Part shown: one piece after another, positions 9,517-19,201 of the stretch
Layout of the letters: each line of letters begins with the position of its first letter
Numbering within the stretch: position 1 is the stretch's first letter
Assembly: GCA_963665215.2 (NCBI GenBank)
Contig: CAXXWW010000006.1
Coordinates: forward strand, 372,001 to 436,000
Direction of reading: 5' to 3'
DNA length: 64,000 nt
Source: G963665215 sp963665215
GTDB taxonomy: Bacteria > Chloroflexota > Dehalococcoidia > Lucifugimonadales > CAUZJF01
Position numbers and translations under genes: made by a program
The notes under the pieces: generated by a model
What the model was told of the DNA's origin: nothing
The model's database searches: none
The model's input: only the letters and a program-made list of their open reading frames with translations

Positions 9517-10869
9517 ATGCAGGAACAGCCGGCCGATATCCAGGCACTCAAGGCCGCGGCGCAGTCTGCCATCGATGGGCGCCGCGACTGGCTCATCAGC
9601 GCCACCAAGACGGTCCTTCTGAACCCGGAGCCGGGGTTCCAGGAGGTCAACACATCCCGGCTGGTGAGTGAAAAGCTGAGCGAGCTGGGCATCTCGCACG
9701 AGAGCGGCATCGCCCTGACCGGTATCAAGGGGTATCTCCGTGGAGTTCGCGGCGGGCCGACAATCGCCGTGATAGGCGAGATGGACTCTCTCAAGGTCCC
9801 CGGCCACCCCCATGCGGACCCCGAGAGCGGGGCCGCCCACGCGTGCGGCCACCACTGCCAGCTGGGGATGATGCTCGGCGCGGCGGTGGGCCTGAGGGCC
9901 TCCGGCGTGCTCGCCGCGCTCTCGGGCAGCGTCGCGCTCATGGCGTTGCCGGCCGAGGAGTTCATAGACGTGGAGTACCGGTGGGGCCTGCGTCGGGACG
10001 GCAAGCTGGGCCTGATGTCCGGGAAACAAGAGTTCATCCGCCTGGGAGCGTTCGACGACGTGGACATGGCGATGATGGTACACACGTCCGCCAGCCCCGG
10101 CGAGAAGAAGTTTTCCGTGGGCGGTAGCAGCAACGGCCACCTGGTGAAGTACGTCCGATTTATCGGCAAGGCTTCCCACGCGGGCAGCTCGCCACACCTT
10201 GGTACCAACGCGCTCCAGGCCGCTATGGTGGCGCTCAACGCACTGAACGCACAGCGAGAGACGCTGAAAAACGAGGACAATGTACGACTTCACGGTATCC
10301 TGACCTCCGGGGGGACCGCCGCCAACTCGACGCCCGCCGACGTCGTGTACGAGGGTCGGGTGAGGGGAAGGACGCCCGAGGCCATCGCCGACGCCAACAT
10401 GAAGATGGACAGGTGTCTTCGGGCCGGGGCGCTCGCCATTGGCGCGAAGGTCAGCATCGTGACCATCCCCGGCTACCTTCCCATGCTCCACGACGAGACG
10501 CTAATGGACGTGTTCATGGGAAATGCGGTCCGCCTCGTCGGCAAATCGAATCTGGTGGTGCACCCGAGTGACCGCACACGCGGCGGCTCGACTGATATGG
10601 GCGACCTGAGCCACATCATGCCGGTCATACACCCGTACACGGGAGGAGCCACGGGCATGGGGCACGGGGTCGACTACCTGGTCGACGACTACGAGCAGGC
10701 CGTCATCAACCCCGCCAAGGCGATGGCGATGTGTGTCATCGACCTGCTGGCGGACGGCGCGGCAAAGGCGGCAGAGGTCCTGTCCAGGAGCTCGCCACGG
10801 ATGACCAGGCAGCAATACCTGGCCATGCAGGAAGGGCGGCTCACCCAGGAGCTCTACGAGGGGGATTAG
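9517..10869 (+). CDS. M20 family metallo-amidohydrolase (second of a tandem pair)
   Basis: 450 residues, paralogous to the preceding gene over its full length (GEMDSLKVPGHPHAD, AHACGHHCQLGMMLG, PAEEF, and a C-terminal DMGDLSHIMPVIHPY that matches DMGDLSQIMPVIHPY in the neighbour). All metal-binding and catalytic residues are present. A TTG at 9514 directly precedes the ATG; the ATG is preferred, with AAGGGTAAGG as ribosome site. Tandem duplication followed by divergence is the simplest explanation. Substrate unknown. Confidence 0.85.
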   Translation: MQEQPADIQALKAAAQSAIDGRRDWLISATKTVLLNPEPGFQEVNTSRLVSEKLSELGISHESGIALTGIKGYLRGVRGGPTIAVIGEMDSLKVPGHPHADPESGAAHACGHHCQLGMMLGAAVGLRASGVLAALSGSVALMALPAEEFIDVEYRWGLRRDGKLGLMSGKQEFIRLGAFDDVDMAMMVHTSASPGEKKFSVGGSSNGHLVKYVRFIGKASHAGSSPHLGTNALQAAMVALNALNAQRETLKNEDNVRLHGILTSGGTAANSTPADVVYEGRVRGRTPEAIADANMKMDRCLRAGALAIGAKVSIVTIPGYLPMLHDETLMDVFMGNAVRLVGKSNLVVHPSDRTRGGSTDMGDLSHIMPVIHPYTGGATGMGHGVDYLVDDYEQAVINPAKAMAMCVIDLLADGAAKAAEVLSRSSPRMTRQQYLAMQEGRLTQELYEGD

Positions 10870-10922
10870 TCGCGTGAGGAGGGGGGAACGGCGCACCGCG
10901 AAACGACAGGGAGTATTCTCAT

Positions 10923-11651
10923 ATGAACCCGATCAGAGCCGTTCTGCTAGATGCAGACCAGACCCTCTGGCATGGCAAGTCGCGAGGTAACGCCTGGCGG
11001 GATGCCCTGGCGTCGGCAGGGATAGGCATCCCCCTTGATTTAGTCGAGGAAGCGGATAGGAGGGTAATGCAGCTCCTTGCGTCCGAATGGGAGGCGCTGT
11101 CGACGACGGGACGTCCGAACGAGCAGCTCGCCACCGATGCGCTACTCGAAAGGTTTAACCTGGAGATGCTAAGGGCGCTAAGAGTCGAGGTTGACGCTGA
11201 TTCATTTTCTATGGCGGCCCGCCGTAGCTTCGAAGGCTCTCGACAGCTCTTCCCCGACACTGTGCCCGTGCTGAAGGCGCTGCGCGGGGCCTACCGGGTC
11301 GCCATCGTATCCAACGGCGCGTACCAGGCTGAGATGTCCCGTCTCCTGGGGATAGGCCACTACTTCGACGAGATTATTGGCTCGCTCCACGTGGGCGTTC
11401 ACAAGCCTAGGCCCGAGATCTTCCACCTTGCCCTGTCGGCGTTGGACATCGAGCCACACGAGGCTGTCATGGTCGGCGACACCTGGGAGCACGACATCGT
11501 TGGAGCCCAGGCCGTCGGCATTAGAGCCCTCCACATCGTACGCGACGGCGGGCCATCGCCAGGACCCGATGCGATCACTGACCTGTGGGGCCCTGCTCCA
11601 GTTCTTGAAGGAGGATGCGCCAGACGCCGGCCTAGGACTCGCACCTGTTAG
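10923..11651 (+). CDS. HAD-superfamily hydrolase
   Basis: 242 residues. Motif I is LLDADQTLW with Asp10 and Asp12, motif II IVSNGAY, motif III Lys in GVHKPRPEIF, and motif IV VMVGDTWEHDI. The helical cap lies between motifs I and II (type C1), as in YjjG-like nucleotidases and haloacid dehalogenases. It most likely dephosphorylates a small metabolite. Ribosome site AGGGAG lies 9 bases before the ATG. The last ~15 residues are Arg-rich and diverge from the family. Confidence 0.85.
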   Translation: MNPIRAVLLDADQTLWHGKSRGNAWRDALASAGIGIPLDLVEEADRRVMQLLASEWEALSTTGRPNEQLATDALLERFNLEMLRALRVEVDADSFSMAARRSFEGSRQLFPDTVPVLKALRGAYRVAIVSNGAYQAEMSRLLGIGHYFDEIIGSLHVGVHKPRPEIFHLALSALDIEPHEAVMVGDTWEHDIVGAQAVGIRALHIVRDGGPSPGPDAITDLWGPAPVLEGGCARRRPRTRTC

Positions 11652-11692
11652 GCGACGCCTTATCAGGGATATCGCGGGTTGGCGAATGGCCC

Positions 11693-14302
11693 TCAGCCTC
11701 GTCCCGCCAACCAGTCGGCCAGCTCCTTCCGGTTCCTATCCAGCCAGGCGATGTTCAGCCTGATAGTCTCCAGCGACTGACGGACCGTCCGCTCGGCTCC
11801 CGGCGCAGGATTGTCGGCAAAGAAGCGCTGGACATCCTCGAGCCTCTGATGGGTGGTGAAACGCTCGGTGATGGCCACCAGGCGCATCAGAGCGAACCCG
11901 CCTTCCCCGTAGCGGCGGTCGAACTCCTCCCAATTGGCCTTCAAGAACTCCCACGCCAGGTCGCGGCCACGGCGGTTGGATGCGACCCCAACCACCATTC
12001 GGACGGTGTTGTGGACGCGCACCTCTGACGACAGCGATCGCCGTAGCGACTCTTCCAGGAACTTGGGCTTCTCGAACCGCGTCAGGGCATTCAAAAGTCG
12101 GACCCTCTCCTCCTCACGGGCGGCGTCCTTCTGAAGCTCCCACATCGTGTCGTACATGGACTGGTCGCCCCGCTTGGCCGCCAGGCTGAGTACCACTGTG
12201 CGTATGTCGGGGTGGACGCTGCCTGGCTTATCGACGTAGCCGGCAAATCGCGCCTGCGCCTCGCTCAGAGCGTCGTCGTCGCCATAGTTGCCCAGCTCCG
12301 TCAGCACCGTGCTACGCAGCAGCGAGTCAAGATGGCCCTCTTCGGGGCGCGCCGCCCAGCCTACCCTCCGACCTATGGGCCGAATTATTCGCCTGGCGTA
12401 AGCTTGGAATCGGTCGTGGTCCTGCCCGGGCGTCAGTAGGCTGTCTAGGTCGCCCAGGTTGGCAGCCAGGTCGGACCAAACCGTGGCGTCCGTCTCGCCG
12501 CTATAGGCCTCGGCAAGAGACAGGAACTCGGTCACGGGGAGGAATCCAGCCTTCGTGAGGGCATAGGCGTCGTTCTGGACTCCGAGCCGGTCGGAGGGAG
12601 GCAGCGCCAGTCCCTGGATGGCCGGGCGCAGCCTGGACCAGTCCTCGGGAGAGTAGTTGACTCGATAGAACCCGGTCTGCCCCGGATTGACCTTGACCCA
12701 CCCGTCGGCGGGCTCCCCGGCGGGAAGCTCCAGAGACATAGTCGTCCGGCGTCCGTCCATCAGCAGCGGTGCGGGTTGAGCGCCGCCCGTGGTCGTGGCG
12801 CTCAGGGGCACTTGCCATACTGTGTCGTCGGCGCTCTCGGGGTCCGCCACGTGCTCGTACACGAACCTGCTTTGCGACGCGGCCAGCTCGATGCCGCGGG
12901 GGCCGCGGGATGTCTCCACGTCGATAACCGGGTAGCCGGTCTGCTTGACCCACGTATCCATCATAGCGGCCACCGGCTGGCCCGAGGCCTCGCCCAGGGC
13001 GTCCCACAGGTCGCGAGTGCGGGCGTTGCCGCACTGGTGCCGACCCAGGTAGCGGTGGAGACCCTGCTGAAATGTCTCTCCTCCCAGGAAGTCCTCGAGC
13101 ATTCTCAGGATGGAGGCCCCCTTGCTGTAGCTGATGGCGTCGAAGAGCTGGCCGATCTCGGCGGGGTTATTGACCTCCTGCTCGATGGGGTGCGAGTTCT
13201 TCAGCCCGTCCAAGCCCAGGGCGTCGTTCGTCTCATCGGAGACAAATTGGGTCCACATCTCCCACTCGGGGAAGAGGTGGTCCACAGCCTTGTCTCCCAT
13301 CCAGGAGGCGAAACTCTCGTTGAGCCACAGGTCGTTCCACCACGCCATCGTCACCAGGTCGCCGAACCACATGTGGGCCATCTCGTGGGCAATTATTGTC
13401 GCCACTATCTGGCGCGTGCGTGCGGAGCTGCTCTCGGGGTCCACCAGAATGGCCGTCTCGCGGTATGTGATGGCTCCCCAGTTCTCCATGGCGCCAGCGG
13501 CGAAGTCGGGAATCGCCAGGTGGTCCAGCTTTTCAAGAGGGTAGGGGATCCCGAAGTAGTCATTGAGGTAGTCCAGCAGCTTGAGGGAGACCTCCAGGGC
13601 GAACCGGCCCTGCTCCTCCATGCCGGCGGTAGCCCAGATACGAATCAACGTCCCGTCCGAAGCGCGCTGCTCGATCGCCCTCAGGTCACCTACGACAAAC
13701 GCCAGGAGGTAAGTGGACATAGGGGGCGTCTCGGCGAACTCGACCCTCTGCAGACCGTCCCCCTCCTCTCGCTCGGCCGCTACGGGCATATTGGAGACCG
13801 CGACCAGGTCCGATGGAATCAAGAGGGTTACCTGGAAGCGCGCCTTAAGTGCCGGCTCGTCCCAGCACGGAAACGCCCGCCGTGCATCGGTGGCCTCGAA
13901 CTGGGTGGTGGCGATATGACTCTCTCCCTCGCCGTCTTGGGGCCTGTATTTACTGCGATAGAAACCTCGCAGCTTGTCGTTGAGCTCGCCGCTGAACTCC
14001 AGGGCCAGTGTGGCCCGGCCGGCCGGCAGCTCCACGCCGAACCGGAAGGCGGCGGTCTCGTCCTCTTCGTTAACGCTGGTCTCGACGGGACTCAGGGCTG
14101 ACCCGTCCGAGAGCGTGAGCGTGCAAGACTGAATCGCGATCTCCGCGCTGTTGAGCGCGATTGTGGAGGTCGGCTCCAGCACCTCGATTTCTATGGACTC
14201 GTCACCCCGGAAGGTGAAGTCCCCCAGGTCTGGAGTCAGGGTCAGGGCGTAGCGTATGGGCTTCACGTCGGCCGGCAGCATCACCGCGTTGGACTTTGGC
14301 AT
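11693..14302 (-). CDS. M1 family aminopeptidase (ERAP/puromycin-sensitive type)
   Basis: 869 residues. It has the exopeptidase motif GAMENWGA, the zinc motif HEMAHMWFGD with the third ligand in WLNESFASW, and a Tyr-containing region after it. The C-terminal ERAP1_C-like helical domain is complete (about residues 520-860). It removes N-terminal amino acids from peptides. The start at 14302 is chosen because AGAGGGGG lies just upstream; a TTG at 14323 would add seven residues with no ribosome site. No signal peptide is seen, so it probably acts in the cytoplasm, perhaps on peptides imported by transporters elsewhere. Confidence 0.95.
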   Translation of the reverse strand: MPKSNAVMLPADVKPIRYALTLTPDLGDFTFRGDESIEIEVLEPTSTIALNSAEIAIQSCTLTLSDGSALSPVETSVNEEDETAAFRFGVELPAGRATLALEFSGELNDKLRGFYRSKYRPQDGEGESHIATTQFEATDARRAFPCWDEPALKARFQVTLLIPSDLVAVSNMPVAAEREEGDGLQRVEFAETPPMSTYLLAFVVGDLRAIEQRASDGTLIRIWATAGMEEQGRFALEVSLKLLDYLNDYFGIPYPLEKLDHLAIPDFAAGAMENWGAITYRETAILVDPESSSARTRQIVATIIAHEMAHMWFGDLVTMAWWNDLWLNESFASWMGDKAVDHLFPEWEMWTQFVSDETNDALGLDGLKNSHPIEQEVNNPAEIGQLFDAISYSKGASILRMLEDFLGGETFQQGLHRYLGRHQCGNARTRDLWDALGEASGQPVAAMMDTWVKQTGYPVIDVETSRGPRGIELAASQSRFVYEHVADPESADDTVWQVPLSATTTGGAQPAPLLMDGRRTTMSLELPAGEPADGWVKVNPGQTGFYRVNYSPEDWSRLRPAIQGLALPPSDRLGVQNDAYALTKAGFLPVTEFLSLAEAYSGETDATVWSDLAANLGDLDSLLTPGQDHDRFQAYARRIIRPIGRRVGWAARPEEGHLDSLLRSTVLTELGNYGDDDALSEAQARFAGYVDKPGSVHPDIRTVVLSLAAKRGDQSMYDTMWELQKDAAREEERVRLLNALTRFEKPKFLEESLRRSLSSEVRVHNTVRMVVGVASNRRGRDLAWEFLKANWEEFDRRYGEGGFALMRLVAITERFTTHQRLEDVQRFFADNPAPGAERTVRQSLETIRLNIAWLDRNRKELADWLAGRG

Positions 14303-14472
14303 TATCCCCCTCTGATCGATCAACCTCTGGTGCCGGAAGCACAGCGGCCTTCAATTCACTGTGCGAGCACGCCCGTTCTCGCTTCTGTGCCTCCTCCGCA
14401 TTGACCACGGGCGCCCGCGACCAGTGGTCTTCACAACAGGCAAGTCGGGCCACACCCAATGCCCTTTACCCC

Positions 14473-15261
14473 CTATCTTCCCTTCCAAACCGGCGGTCGC
14501 TTCTCGGCGAAGGCCTGCGGCCCGTGCACGAAGTCGTCAGACGCCAGGGCCCTATCGAACTCGCTGTAGCTGCGGGTCATGGCCTCGTCCAGGGGCATGT
14601 CCAGGCCGGTCAGGGCCATCTGCTTGTGGGCGCGTGTTGACAGCGGAGCGCAGTCAATGATGTCTGCGGCCCAGCGCTCCGCCGCAGGCATCAGGTCGCT
14701 GCGGGGCACGACCTCGTTGACCAGTCCCCACCGGTACGCCTCTTCCGCGCCGATGGGCTTGCCGGTGAGGAGCATGCCCATGGCGATCTTATGGGGCACC
14801 TGCCTGGGCAGCCGGTGCACCCCTCCGGCGCCCGCCACGACGCCAACCCGGGCCTCCGGCGCGCCGAACTGCGCGTTGTCTGCGGCGACGATGATGTCGC
14901 ATGCCAGCGCCAGCTCCAGGCCTCCGCCTACGGCGTATCCGTTGACTGCGGCGATAATGGGCTTCCAGCAGGCGAAGCCGGCCGTAATGCCCCCAAAGGG
15001 GTGCTTCTCAGCCTCGGGATACGGCTCTCCCGGACGCCTGTGCTCGGCGTGGTACCCAAGATCATTGCCAGCGGAGAAGGCCCTGTCGCCTGCGCCAGTC
15101 ACAATGGCTACCCAGGCCTCGGGGTCGTCGCGAAAGCTGGCGAACGCCTGCCGCATCTCGGCGTTGGCGGGTGGATGCAGTGCGTTCATCTTCTCCGGGC
15201 GATTCATCGTTATGAAGACGACGTGCCCCCTCTTCTCATACTGGATGTACTGGTATTGCAT
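14473..15261 (-). CDS. Enoyl-CoA hydratase/isomerase (crotonase) family protein
   Basis: 262 residues. The oxyanion-hole segments are AFSAGNDLGYH and GYAVGGGLELALACD, and the first catalytic-type Glu is kept in GAPEARVGVVAGAGG. The second catalytic Glu of true hydratases (in the helix before LLTG) is replaced: the sequence reads KIAMGMLLTG, with Gly at that place. It may therefore not be a standard hydratase but an isomerase, dehydrogenase-associated or decarboxylase member. The start at 15261 (MQYQYIQY) is preceded by GCGAGGTG. It is 50 bases downstream, in transcription order, of nothing closely related; the adjacent nitroreductase gene is on the same strand. Confidence 0.85.
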   Translation of the reverse strand: MQYQYIQYEKRGHVVFITMNRPEKMNALHPPANAEMRQAFASFRDDPEAWVAIVTGAGDRAFSAGNDLGYHAEHRRPGEPYPEAEKHPFGGITAGFACWKPIIAAVNGYAVGGGLELALACDIIVAADNAQFGAPEARVGVVAGAGGVHRLPRQVPHKIAMGMLLTGKPIGAEEAYRWGLVNEVVPRSDLMPAAERWAADIIDCAPLSTRAHKQMALTGLDMPLDEAMTRSYSEFDRALASDDFVHGPQAFAEKRPPVWKGR

Positions 15262-15311
15262 TGTGCACCTCGCCATCCCATCAAGGGCCGATATGCCCTT
15301 TGCGCATCACA

Positions 15312-15929
15312 TCAACCCTGGAGTCCCCACTGCTCCCAGTACGTGACCTCCCCGGAGGGGCGTCGCCGCGTGGGACCGTAGCGCGCCCCTTCGGCGGGAT
15401 AGCCGATGGGCAAAAGAGCAACCGTCTCCACCATGTTCGGTATTGCGAGAAGTTCCTTGATTTCTCGCTCGTAGCGCTTGTGGAGCGTGGTCAACACGCT
15501 TCCCAGTCCCATCCCCCTGGCCGCCAGGAGCAGGTTCTGTACAGCCGGGTAGATTGACGCTCCTGCGCCCAATGTGCTGGGAGAGCTGCCGCGCTCAATG
15601 CACACCAGGATAAGCACTGGGACCAGGTGCAACGTCTCCGCAAGGTGCTCGGCCGACGACCTTATGCGGGAGTCAATGGAGGGCGACGAGGCGGCCCTGT
15701 CCCCGTAGGCGCGGTCCCAGGCCCGCCGGTAGTACTCGCCGATGCGACGCTTGGAGTCGGCGTCTCGAATCACGACGAACTTCCACGGCTGTCTATTTGT
15801 CCCGCTCGGCGCTTTCGTCGCCGCCTCGATGAGCTTCCAGACCAGCTCGTCGGGCACCGGGTCAGGCTTGAAATACCGGATGGCCCGCTGCGTGTGCATG
15901 GCTTCGAAGAGGCTAATCTGATTAGGCAT
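15312..15929 (-). CDS. Nitroreductase-family FMN oxidoreductase
   Basis: 205 residues. The FMN-phosphate-binding start RAIRYFKPDPVPDE and the APSGTNRQPWKFVVI segment are characteristic, and GMGLGSVLTTLH with LLPIGYPAEG complete the fold. Members use NAD(P)H to reduce nitro groups, quinones or other acceptors, or remove halogen from aromatics; the substrate is not predictable. It lies 50 bases upstream of the crotonase-family gene in the same direction. Confidence 0.88.
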   Translation of the reverse strand: MPNQISLFEAMHTQRAIRYFKPDPVPDELVWKLIEAATKAPSGTNRQPWKFVVIRDADSKRRIGEYYRRAWDRAYGDRAASSPSIDSRIRSSAEHLAETLHLVPVLILVCIERGSSPSTLGAGASIYPAVQNLLLAARGMGLGSVLTTLHKRYEREIKELLAIPNMVETVALLPIGYPAEGARYGPTRRRPSGEVTYWEQWGLQG

Positions 15930-15984
15930 TTCTCAATCTCCATCATGCCGGAGGCCCGCACCCGGCTAGTCTGTCGTCAGCCCG

Positions 15985-16605
15985 CTAGAGGTCCAGCCTT
16001 CTGATGGTCGCCCTGGCCCGCTCTCGCGCCACAATCTCCTCTATCTCGCGCACGGTGTCATCGAGCTGGTCCCGGTGATTGGTAACCACGTAGTCGAATT
16101 TTGGCGCTTCGGCCATCTCCGCCTCGGCGGCGCGCAGCCTCAGCTTGAGGGCCTCCGGCGACTCTGTCATGCGCAGGCTCAGGCGGTGGGCCAGCTCCTC
16201 CAAGGAGGGCGGGGTCAGAAAAATGAACACGGCGTCCGGCGCCAGCAGCTTGATGGTGGCCGCGCCCTGGACGTCGGGTTTGACGATCACGTCCTTCCCC
16301 TCGCTCAGAGGCTTGACGACCTGGGCCCTGGGGACGCCGTAGAGGTGACCGTGAACTTCCGCCCACTCCATCAGCTCGTCGCAATCGATCATTCGCGTGA
16401 ATTTTTCGCCCGTGACGAAGATGTAGTCCACGCCCTCGACCTCCGCCGGACGGCGGCGACGCGTCGTGGCGGTGACCGTGAAGTGGTAGGGCTTCCCCTG
16501 CCGGCGCATCTGGGAGAGGACGGCGTCTTTGCCGACTCCGGAGGGCCCGGACAGCACGATCAGCAGCGGGCTACGGCCCTGTGAAGAGTCTTGACGGATA
16601 CTCAA
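15985..16605 (-). CDS. gmk: Guanylate kinase
   Basis: 206 residues, the usual length, when started at the TTG at 16605, which overlaps the aroA stop as TTGA. The P-loop is LSGPSGVGKD and the GMP-binding region is TVTATTRRRRPAEVEGVDYIF, ending FDYVVTNHRD. It converts GMP to GDP. Two substitutions are notable: the usual SVSyTTR(x)PR segment reads TVTATTRRRRP, and the usual vLDIDVqGa segment reads VKPDVQGAAT. Overlap with aroA implies translational coupling. Longer starts upstream would lie wholly inside aroA and are rejected. Confidence 0.92.
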   Translation of the reverse strand: MSIRQDSSQGRSPLLIVLSGPSGVGKDAVLSQMRRQGKPYHFTVTATTRRRRPAEVEGVDYIFVTGEKFTRMIDCDELMEWAEVHGHLYGVPRAQVVKPLSEGKDVIVKPDVQGAATIKLLAPDAVFIFLTPPSLEELAHRLSLRMTESPEALKLRLRAAEAEMAEAPKFDYVVTNHRDQLDDTVREIEEIVARERARATIRRLDL

Positions 16606-17924
16606 GAGCTGACCCGGGAGGATGACGCCAGCGACTCGAGAGTATCCCAGAATTGAGGATACGACACGCCGGCCGCCTCGGCTCCTTCGACAACCGTTTG
16701 GCCCGTCGCCATCAGACCCGCGATGGCCATGGTCATGGCAATGCGGTGGTCCCCGCCGCTTTGGCACTCCCCTCCGGTCAGGACCCCCACACCATCGATG
16801 ACCATGCCGTCCGGGCGCTCCTCGATCTCCGCACCCAGCCCGGCGAGGCCCCGGACCGTGCCGCTGATCCGGTCTGATTCCTTGACGCGGAGCTCGCTCG
16901 CGTCCCTTATCACGGTGGTCCCCCTAGCGAAGCAGCCCGCCAGAGCGAGCAGCGGAAGCTCGTCTATAACCCTGGGGACCATGTCGCCTCCGATCTCGGT
17001 TGCACGCAGGTCGCTGGACTCCGCAACCACGTCCGCCACCAGCTCCTCTCCATCCTCGCGAACGTTCTCAAGCTTGATACGCGCTCCCATATCCTTGAGA
17101 ACATCGAGGACGCCCGTGCGAGTGGAGTTGACACCCACGCCCTCGACGCGGATACGGGCGTTGGGATGACAGCAAGCGGCCACAATCCAGAATGCGGCCG
17201 CGCTGATGTCGCCCGGCACCCTCACGTCCAATGGGGAGAGCACCGAGGGCCCGACGGCGATTCGAAGTCCCTCTGTCTCGACATCTGCTCCCATGGAACG
17301 CAGCATGCGCTCCGTATGGTCCCGTGAGACGGCCGGCTGGTCGATGGTCGTCCGGCCCTCGGCGTACAGGGCTGCGATCATGATACTGGACTTCAACTGC
17401 GCGCTGGCCACGGGCAGGCGGTAGTCGATGGCCTTCAGGTCCCCACCCCTGATCGCCAGGGGCGCCAGGGTGTCTTTCCCTCTGCCCATGATCTGCGCGC
17501 CCATCTGCGTCAGGGGCTCGACGATCCTGTCCATCGGCCTCGACCGGAGGGACCTATCTCCGGAGACGACGCTTAGGAAGGGCTGCGCCGCCAGCATTCC
17601 CGTGACCAGCCGCATCGCGGTGCCACTGTTCCCGGCGTTCAGTACGGTTTCGGGCTCAGTCAATCCGTCGGGGCCTGCGCCGTGTACGTGGAAGCACTCG
17701 TCGCTGCTGTTGTCAGGGCAGGGTGAATGCCTGGAAATTCGGACTCCCAGGGCGCGCGTGCACCTCAGAATCGACGACCTGTCGTCTCCCTCGCACAAGT
17801 TGGACACGTGGGCCGGTCCAGTCGCGATGGAGTTCAGCAGCACGGCGCGCTGTGAGATCGACTTGTCCCCGGGAGGCACGATTGTCCCTTCCAGACGGGC
17901 TATATGTCTGATGACCTGTCGCAT
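16602..17924 (-). CDS. aroA: 3-phosphoshikimate 1-carboxyvinyltransferase (EPSP synthase)
   Basis: 440 residues from the ATG at 17924. It carries PPGDKSISQRAVLL near the N-terminus, LNAGNSGTAMRL (PEP-binding), RPMDRIVEPLTQMGA and the C-terminal ELRVKESDRI. The enzyme joins shikimate 3-phosphate and PEP in the chorismate pathway. The motif NAGNSGTAMR with Ala after Gly-Thr matches the glyphosate-sensitive-type core only loosely; sensitivity is not judged. The ribosome site is weak (AGGA about 10 bases upstream). It lies downstream of tyrA on the same strand and overlaps gmk. Confidence 0.95.
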   Translation of the reverse strand: MRQVIRHIARLEGTIVPPGDKSISQRAVLLNSIATGPAHVSNLCEGDDRSSILRCTRALGVRISRHSPCPDNSSDECFHVHGAGPDGLTEPETVLNAGNSGTAMRLVTGMLAAQPFLSVVSGDRSLRSRPMDRIVEPLTQMGAQIMGRGKDTLAPLAIRGGDLKAIDYRLPVASAQLKSSIMIAALYAEGRTTIDQPAVSRDHTERMLRSMGADVETEGLRIAVGPSVLSPLDVRVPGDISAAAFWIVAACCHPNARIRVEGVGVNSTRTGVLDVLKDMGARIKLENVREDGEELVADVVAESSDLRATEIGGDMVPRVIDELPLLALAGCFARGTTVIRDASELRVKESDRISGTVRGLAGLGAEIEERPDGMVIDGVGVLTGGECQSGGDHRIAMTMAIAGLMATGQTVVEGAEAAGVSYPQFWDTLESLASSSRVSS

Positions 17925-18146
17925 GTGGTCGTCCTGCTTGGTTCGCTCCTGCGGGATGAATACCGACGGCCGCTGGCGCATCCCAATCGTCGGTGACCGT
18001 TTGCACTAATGCAGCTAATTTACAAGACTACACACCAGTGGCGGGCCCTTCGTCAGTTTTGGGCCAGGCCAGGCCGGTCCACGGACCCTCCCTTCGAGGT
18101 GTCAGGGCCGCCCCATGATTGTTAAAGGTACACGGTCGACGGCGCG

Positions 18147-19145
18147 CTAGCCGTTTGTTGGGTATTTCCACGGGGGCCGCCTGATTGCGCCCGTGATCTG
18201 GCGGTACCGCTTCACGAGCCGGCTGCCGAAAAGCGCCTCGCCCGCGGACTGGGCCGCGGACGGGACGTCAAAGGAGGTTTTTTCGACCACCTTGCCGGCC
18301 TCCCACCTGGCCCGTTCCTCCCACGCCCGGATAAGGGACTTCAGCAGCATTTCGTCGGTTTCCCTGAGCTGCTCCTTGTATACGGTCAGCTCTGCAACCA
18401 CCCGGCCCAGCCAGTGGTCCAGCGCATCGACGCTGGCGTGGCAGAAAACCGCACTGTCCAGTGGGTCGCTGGCCGCCAGATTCGAGGCCTCTCGGAACTC
18501 TGAGCCCGCCAGGCGGGACATCTCCCTCCATGATGGGCTTGCGGTCGTGGAGCTGACCAGCGCGGCGGACAAGAGCACCGGCAACCCCACGAGGGCCGCG
18601 GCGTAGGAGTCGTGTTCGTGGGCGTCAAGGAAAAGCGGGTTAGCTCCCAGCGACTCCACCATTCCGACCACCGACTTGACCGCCTCCGGGTCGGCCGACT
18701 CGGCGGGGATCACGCAGTAGTAGGAGTCGTTGAAGAGAGTCGCGTCGGCATCATCCAGCCGTGACACCGGCTGCCTGAGGATAGGGCGTCCACCGACGAA
18801 GCTCGTCCCTGCGGGTAGGTAGGTCCTTGCCCACTCCATAACCTGGACCTTGGCGGCCCCGGTATCGGTCACCACGCACCCCTTATCCAGGTCGGGTCCT
18901 ATGGCCTCCAGCATGTCCCTCGTGTCCGGTACCAGCGTATCCAGTACCACCAGCTGAGCGCCTTTTAGCGCCCCCCTCAGGTTGCCGGTCGCCCTGTCCA
19001 GCGAGCCCAGCTCCTTCGCCTGCGACAGCGCATCCCTGTTCCTGTCCATGCCCACTACCTCGGTGTGCTCCAATCCAGACCGCCTCAACCCAAGCCCGAT
19101 GGAGACACCGATCGGTCCCATGCCGATTATTGCAATCCGCTCCAA
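18147..19145 (-). CDS. tyrA: Prephenate dehydrogenase family protein
   Basis: 332 residues. It starts at a TTG (19145) set by the ribosome site GGAGGAG. The N-terminal Rossmann motif is IGMGPIGVSIG, followed by the NAD-domain pattern VVLDTLVPDTRDML and VVTDTGAAKVQVMEWA. The catalytic helical domain follows (HEHDSYAAALVGLPVLLSAAL; the family His is in HEHD). It converts prephenate or arogenate with NAD(P)+ towards tyrosine. One oddity is FVGGRPILRQPVSRLDDA, where most members have GxHPMaG; the missing His-Pro-Met weakens substrate prediction. It precedes aroA. Confidence 0.85.
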   Translation of the reverse strand: MERIAIIGMGPIGVSIGLGLRRSGLEHTEVVGMDRNRDALSQAKELGSLDRATGNLRGALKGAQLVVLDTLVPDTRDMLEAIGPDLDKGCVVTDTGAAKVQVMEWARTYLPAGTSFVGGRPILRQPVSRLDDADATLFNDSYYCVIPAESADPEAVKSVVGMVESLGANPLFLDAHEHDSYAAALVGLPVLLSAALVSSTTASPSWREMSRLAGSEFREASNLAASDPLDSAVFCHASVDALDHWLGRVVAELTVYKEQLRETDEMLLKSLIRAWEERARWEAGKVVEKTSFDVPSAAQSAGEALFGSRLVKRYRQITGAIRRPPWKYPTNG

Positions 19146-19201
19146 GTCACTCCTCCTCCCAATTCATACCGGCATATGGGTTCGTATTAGATATCAAATT
19201 T

